64,000 nt of DNA from Haliscomenobacter sp040403615. GTDB lineage: Bacteria; Bacteroidota; Bacteroidia; Chitinophagales; Saprospiraceae. Each line of letters opens with the position of its first letter. Position 1 is the stretch's first letter. Positions 61,622-64,000 of the stretch are shown piece by piece. The stretch is taken from contig NZ_JBBAKG010000015.1 in the NCBI RefSeq assembly GCF_040403615.1, positions 1 through 64,000 of the forward strand, in the 5' to 3' direction. The position numbers and the translations under genes were made by a program. The notes beneath the pieces were generated by a model. That model was not told where the DNA came from, ran no database searches, and was given only the letters and a program-made list of their open reading frames with translations.

Positions 61622-61629
61622 TACTTTTG
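61622..61629 (+). promoter_or_regulatory. -7 box of the FAD oxidoreductase/phosphonatase operon
   Basis: TACTTTTG matches TAnnTTTG, 47 bases before the ATG at 61676. The divergent AraC gene starts at 61431, leaving about 190 bases that could hold operator half-sites; none is obvious to the eye. Confidence 0.5.
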
Positions 61630-61675
61630 CCCCGAATTTACTATAAGGCAAAAAAATTAACTTTAATTTAATCGC

Positions 61676-62839
61676 ATGGTCAAGCAAGCAGACTTATTGG
61701 TAGTAGGTGCAGGTATACTCGGAACTGGCCACGCCTTGCATGCACTAATGAAGGGCTATTCGGTGATTTTGACCGAACAAGACAATGCCCCTCAGGAAGC
61801 AACCGTGCGAAACTTTGGTCAAGCAGTATCTTCTGGTTTGACCGCCGGAAAATGGCAACAATATGGCCTGGATAGCCTGCAATTGTACAAGAATATACAG
61901 GCCGTGTTTGACTTGGGTATTCGCAACAATGGTTCCTATTACATTGCCTCCAATGCAGATGAATTACAGCTGATTGAAGAGTTGTATGCCATCAACCAAC
62001 AGAATGGTTATGAATGCCACCTGCTCAGTAAAGCCGATTGCTTGCAGCGTTTTGCGCCCCTGCGCGAAGATTACTGCCTGGCTGCCTTATACTTTCCATT
62101 GGAAGTGAGCATCGAACCCCGGATAATGATTCATCGATTGCTGGCTTACTTACAACTAAAATATCCCGATACTTTTACCTATTTGCCCAATACTCCCATT
62201 ATCGGTTGCTCTTCAGCCAATGGAAAGGCCATTGCTGAATCCACCAAAGGGGAGCAATTCCAGGCCAATAAAATCATCATTTGCTCAGGTCGCGAATTTC
62301 GGATGCTCTATCCTGAAATTTACCGCAACAGCGATCTGGTTGTTTCCAAATTGCAAATGATGCAAACCTTCCCCATGCCAGAGGTAAGTTTACCTGGCAA
62401 TATCCTGACAGGTTTGTCGATCCGTCGTTACGAAAGTTTTGAGCAATGCCCCAGTTGGTCGTCCAAAGACAATAGCGTATACGATCAAAAATTGTTTGAT
62501 AATGGAATCCACATTCTTTTCAAACAGGCCATTGATGGTTCGATCATTATTGGTGATTCACACGAATACGCACCAGCTGCCGAGATCGATCGTTTGGGAT
62601 TTGATGTAAATCATGAAATCAATGATTTGATCCTCGAGGAAGCAAAGCGGATTATAAACCTGCCCGATTGGCGCATTCAAAGATCCTGGAACGGCTATTA
62701 TGCTCAAGTAAAAAATGGTGACTTGTTTCACCACCACATAGACGAAAACATTCAAATAGTCACTGGAATTGGTGGCAAAGGCATGACCTCTGGATTGGGG
62801 TTGGCTGGAGCTAACATCAAACAAACATTCGCATTATGA
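61676..62839 (+). CDS. FAD-dependent oxidoreductase (TIGR03364-like), phosphonate-associated
   Basis: 387-residue DAO-type flavoprotein with the FAD site LLVVGAGILGTGHALHA (7-23), then EATVRNFGQAVSSGL near 41-55 and the C-terminal VTGIGGKGMTSGLGLAGANI. This branch is found next to phosphonatase-like hydrolases and in aminoethylphosphonate clusters, where such enzymes oxidise amino-phosphonates to phosphonoacetaldehyde. The immediate neighbour fits that model: its start overlaps this stop by 4 bases. The substrate assignment is inference. Confidence 0.85.
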   Translation: MVKQADLLVVGAGILGTGHALHALMKGYSVILTEQDNAPQEATVRNFGQAVSSGLTAGKWQQYGLDSLQLYKNIQAVFDLGIRNNGSYYIASNADELQLIEELYAINQQNGYECHLLSKADCLQRFAPLREDYCLAALYFPLEVSIEPRIMIHRLLAYLQLKYPDTFTYLPNTPIIGCSSANGKAIAESTKGEQFQANKIIICSGREFRMLYPEIYRNSDLVVSKLQMMQTFPMPEVSLPGNILTGLSIRRYESFEQCPSWSSKDNSVYDQKLFDNGIHILFKQAIDGSIIIGDSHEYAPAAEIDRLGFDVNHEINDLILEEAKRIINLPDWRIQRSWNGYYAQVKNGDLFHHHIDENIQIVTGIGGKGMTSGLGLAGANIKQTFAL

Positions 62840-63570
62840 TCAACCCGATTGAATTGGTTGCCTTTGACATGGCTGGCACTACTGTTCGTGACGAACATGA
62901 AGTAGAAACTTGCTTCCGAGAGGCTGCTTTACGAACTGGCTTGGAAATGACCGAAGAGGAAATCCTGGCAGTGCAAGGCTGGGGCAAACGTTTTGTATTT
63001 GAAACCTACTGGGAACGTCAATTGGGAGAGCGAAATGACATTTGGCAGCATAATGTAGACCGTTCATTTAATGCCTTTACTGAAGTTTTGGAAAACCACT
63101 ACCTTACTCAACCAATAGTGCCAACTGAAGGTGCATTGGAGGTATTCGCTTTTCTTCGAGAAAATGGTGTCAAAATCGCATTGACCACCGGTTTCTACCG
63201 CAAAGTCAGCGATATCATCCTCGACAGATTGGGTTGGTTGGACGGATTAGATGACCAATACCTAAATACCAGCGGAAATGCCCTGATCGATTGTTCGATC
63301 AGCAGCGACCAGGTTGCTTTTGGAAGACCTGCTCCCGATATGATCTTTAAGGCTATGTCGATGCTGAATGTTTCTTCTGCAACTAGCGTCATTGCGGTTG
63401 GAGATACCCCTTCTGACATACAGGCCGGCAAAAACGCTGAGGTTGCCCATAGTTTGTGCGTGGCAAATGGCACCCATCCATTGGAACTGTTGCTTCCTCA
63501 TCAACCTGACGGTGTATTGTTGAATTTAAAAGAATTGATCCCTTTCTTTAAGGATTTTATGTATAAATGA
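62836..63570 (+). CDS. Phosphonatase-like HAD hydrolase
   Basis: 244-residue HAD-superfamily enzyme. Nucleophile Asp11 in VAFDMAGTTVRDEHEV, a C1-type cap, and GDTPSDIQAGKNA near 194-206 are visible. Lys51 in GWGKRFVF is at the place of the Schiff-base Lys53 of PhnX (phosphonoacetaldehyde hydrolase), so C-P bond cleavage is plausible. The alternative is a phosphatase of the PhnX-like group without the Schiff base. It is translationally coupled to the preceding oxidase gene. No phnW transaminase is adjacent. Confidence 0.85.
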   Translation: MINPIELVAFDMAGTTVRDEHEVETCFREAALRTGLEMTEEEILAVQGWGKRFVFETYWERQLGERNDIWQHNVDRSFNAFTEVLENHYLTQPIVPTEGALEVFAFLRENGVKIALTTGFYRKVSDIILDRLGWLDGLDDQYLNTSGNALIDCSISSDQVAFGRPAPDMIFKAMSMLNVSSATSVIAVGDTPSDIQAGKNAEVAHSLCVANGTHPLELLLPHQPDGVLLNLKELIPFFKDFMYK

Positions 63571-63743
63571 AAAAAAAATCTGCCGATCCTTATACAAGTT
63601 TAGATAAAACATTTACATTTGCTTAACGGAATTTGCAAAAAGTTGCATCTGGTGAAAAAAAAATACCTTTTCATCCTAGTATTTGAAAAGTATTTTTAAC
63701 TTTGACTGTTGAAAATTAACTTGCATCTGAATTAAAGTATTCT

Positions 63744-63751
63744 TAACTTTG
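63744..63751 (+). promoter_or_regulatory. -7 box of the candidate small RNA
   Basis: TAACTTTG matches the TAnnTTTG consensus exactly. TTG at 63721-63723 is 20 bases upstream, near the -33 position. A second TAACTTTG is present at 63697-63704, so tandem promoters are possible. Confidence 0.55.
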
Positions 63752-63756
63752 CAGAA

Positions 63757-63906
63757 CAGTGCATTTACCAATTGATCATTCTCTTCGGAGCGAAATCACC
63801 AACAATACACTTTGTTAGTGATTTCGAGTATCTCGATAAAGAGCATTAACTGGGGTTTAGTTTTACTTAGGGCCGGGAATCTCAATGATTTTCCGGTCTT
63901 TTTTTT
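63757..63906 (+). ncRNA. Candidate structured small RNA (6S-like shape)
   Basis: A 150-nt segment between a good promoter and a strong terminator, with no ORF. The 63791-63799 CGAAATCAC pairs perfectly with 63818-63826 GTGATTTCG, extended inward by AAC/GTT. An outer stem pairs CTCTT (63781-63785) with AAGAG (63839-63843) around an internal bulge. The 3' end is the terminator hairpin at 63871-63898. A rod with internal bulges is the shape of 6S RNA, and a Flavobacteria-type 6S family exists, but I cannot confirm the match from sequence alone. An mRNA leader for a gene outside the window is the alternative. Confidence 0.5.
63871..63906 (+). terminator. Rho-independent terminator of the candidate small RNA
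   Basis: GGCCGGGAATC and GATTTTCCGGTC pair over about 12 bases with G-U wobbles and one bulge, and are followed by eight T bases. Confidence 0.75.
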
Positions 63907-64000
63907 GCCCATATAATAACAATTTATTTTCGTGTTCTAGTTTCAGCTTTTCCTATTTTCTCTTCAACATTCTTCCAAAGCTTTTCTAAGATTTATCTTT

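Larger units (their letters stand above)
63571..64000. other. Gene-free right end of the window
   Basis: 430 bases without a coding sequence. It contains two TAnnTTTG boxes, the candidate small RNA and its terminator. After the terminator (63907-64000) the sequence is AT-rich with no recognisable feature; a gene may begin beyond the window. Confidence 0.7.

Noticed and set aside
1..64000. tRNA or rRNA genes
   Set aside because: No cloverleaf-like segment with the GGTTCRANNCC arm or rRNA-like block was recognised in the window by eye.

Overview
The window looks like a chromosomal segment of a Bacteroidota member, probably Saprospiria-like (Haliscomenobacter/Lewinella relatives). The reasons are several secreted proteins ending in type IX secretion (T9SS) sorting domains of type A (19388-22111, 25747-27654) and type B (8235-11258), a sprinkling of TAnnTTTG promoter boxes, no evident Shine-Dalgarno sequences, a DUF177-rpmF operon, a cytochrome-c peroxidase and VCBS/FG-GAP lipoproteins. 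The genus is an inference; no rRNA or tRNA gene was seen.

Layout. 3-1840 (-): a complete group II intron with its reverse transcriptase/maturase and RNA domains V-VI, whose 3' end almost touches the window start. 1841-2146: an intergenic inverted repeat and a tandem 16-mer. 2147-8205: a small unknown protein, a TauE-type permease, a subtilisin-like protease paired with an unknown exported protein, a sterol-desaturase-family enzyme and a methyltransferase. 8235-11258: a large T9SS-exported adhesin-like protein. 11464-19169: housekeeping genes (DUF177, rpmF, ridA, trpS, tadA, metK) mixed with an FAH hydrolase, a cyanophycinase-like lipoprotein and a DUF5009 membrane protein. 19388-28575: a block of exported redox or metal proteins (sugar dehydrogenase, haem c/VCBS lipoprotein, imelysin-like/MauG fusion, PhoX-like protein, Rieske protein). 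28603-33101: a YdcF-type protein and comEA/comEC-type genes. 33357-34475: an HU/SPOR protein. 34608-39962 (-): aldehyde dehydrogenase, two SDRs, a flavin monooxygenase and a TetR regulator, probably one oxidative catabolic unit. 40243-43131: an LpxH-like phosphoesterase and lepA. 43318-44060: an ATPase remnant and a HigBA toxin-antitoxin pair. 44981-49052 (-): a xylan-degrading operon (GH10, acetylesterase, GH43). 49137-55635: a VWA protein, an adenylate cyclase, a GNAT enzyme and a 1120-residue helical repeat protein. 55741-60039: an FAH hydrolase plus SDR pair, an AI-2E family permease and a Gfo/Idh/MocA oxidoreductase. 60092-63570: a lipoprotein, an AraC regulator and an FAD oxidoreductase/phosphonatase-like pair. 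63744-63906: a promoter, a folded segment and a strong terminator that look like a small RNA gene.

The most unusual property is structural. At least ten intergenic gaps carry long inverted repeats (roughly 60-120 bp) that share a design but mostly not a sequence. Several abut or overlap stop codons or lie directly upstream of starts. Together with the candidate small RNA at the right edge, the imelysin-like/MauG fusion, the protease/unknown pair and the three-repeat helical protein, these are the items I would look at first. I did not find a CRISPR array, prophage, DNA transposon, or an unmistakable new defence system.
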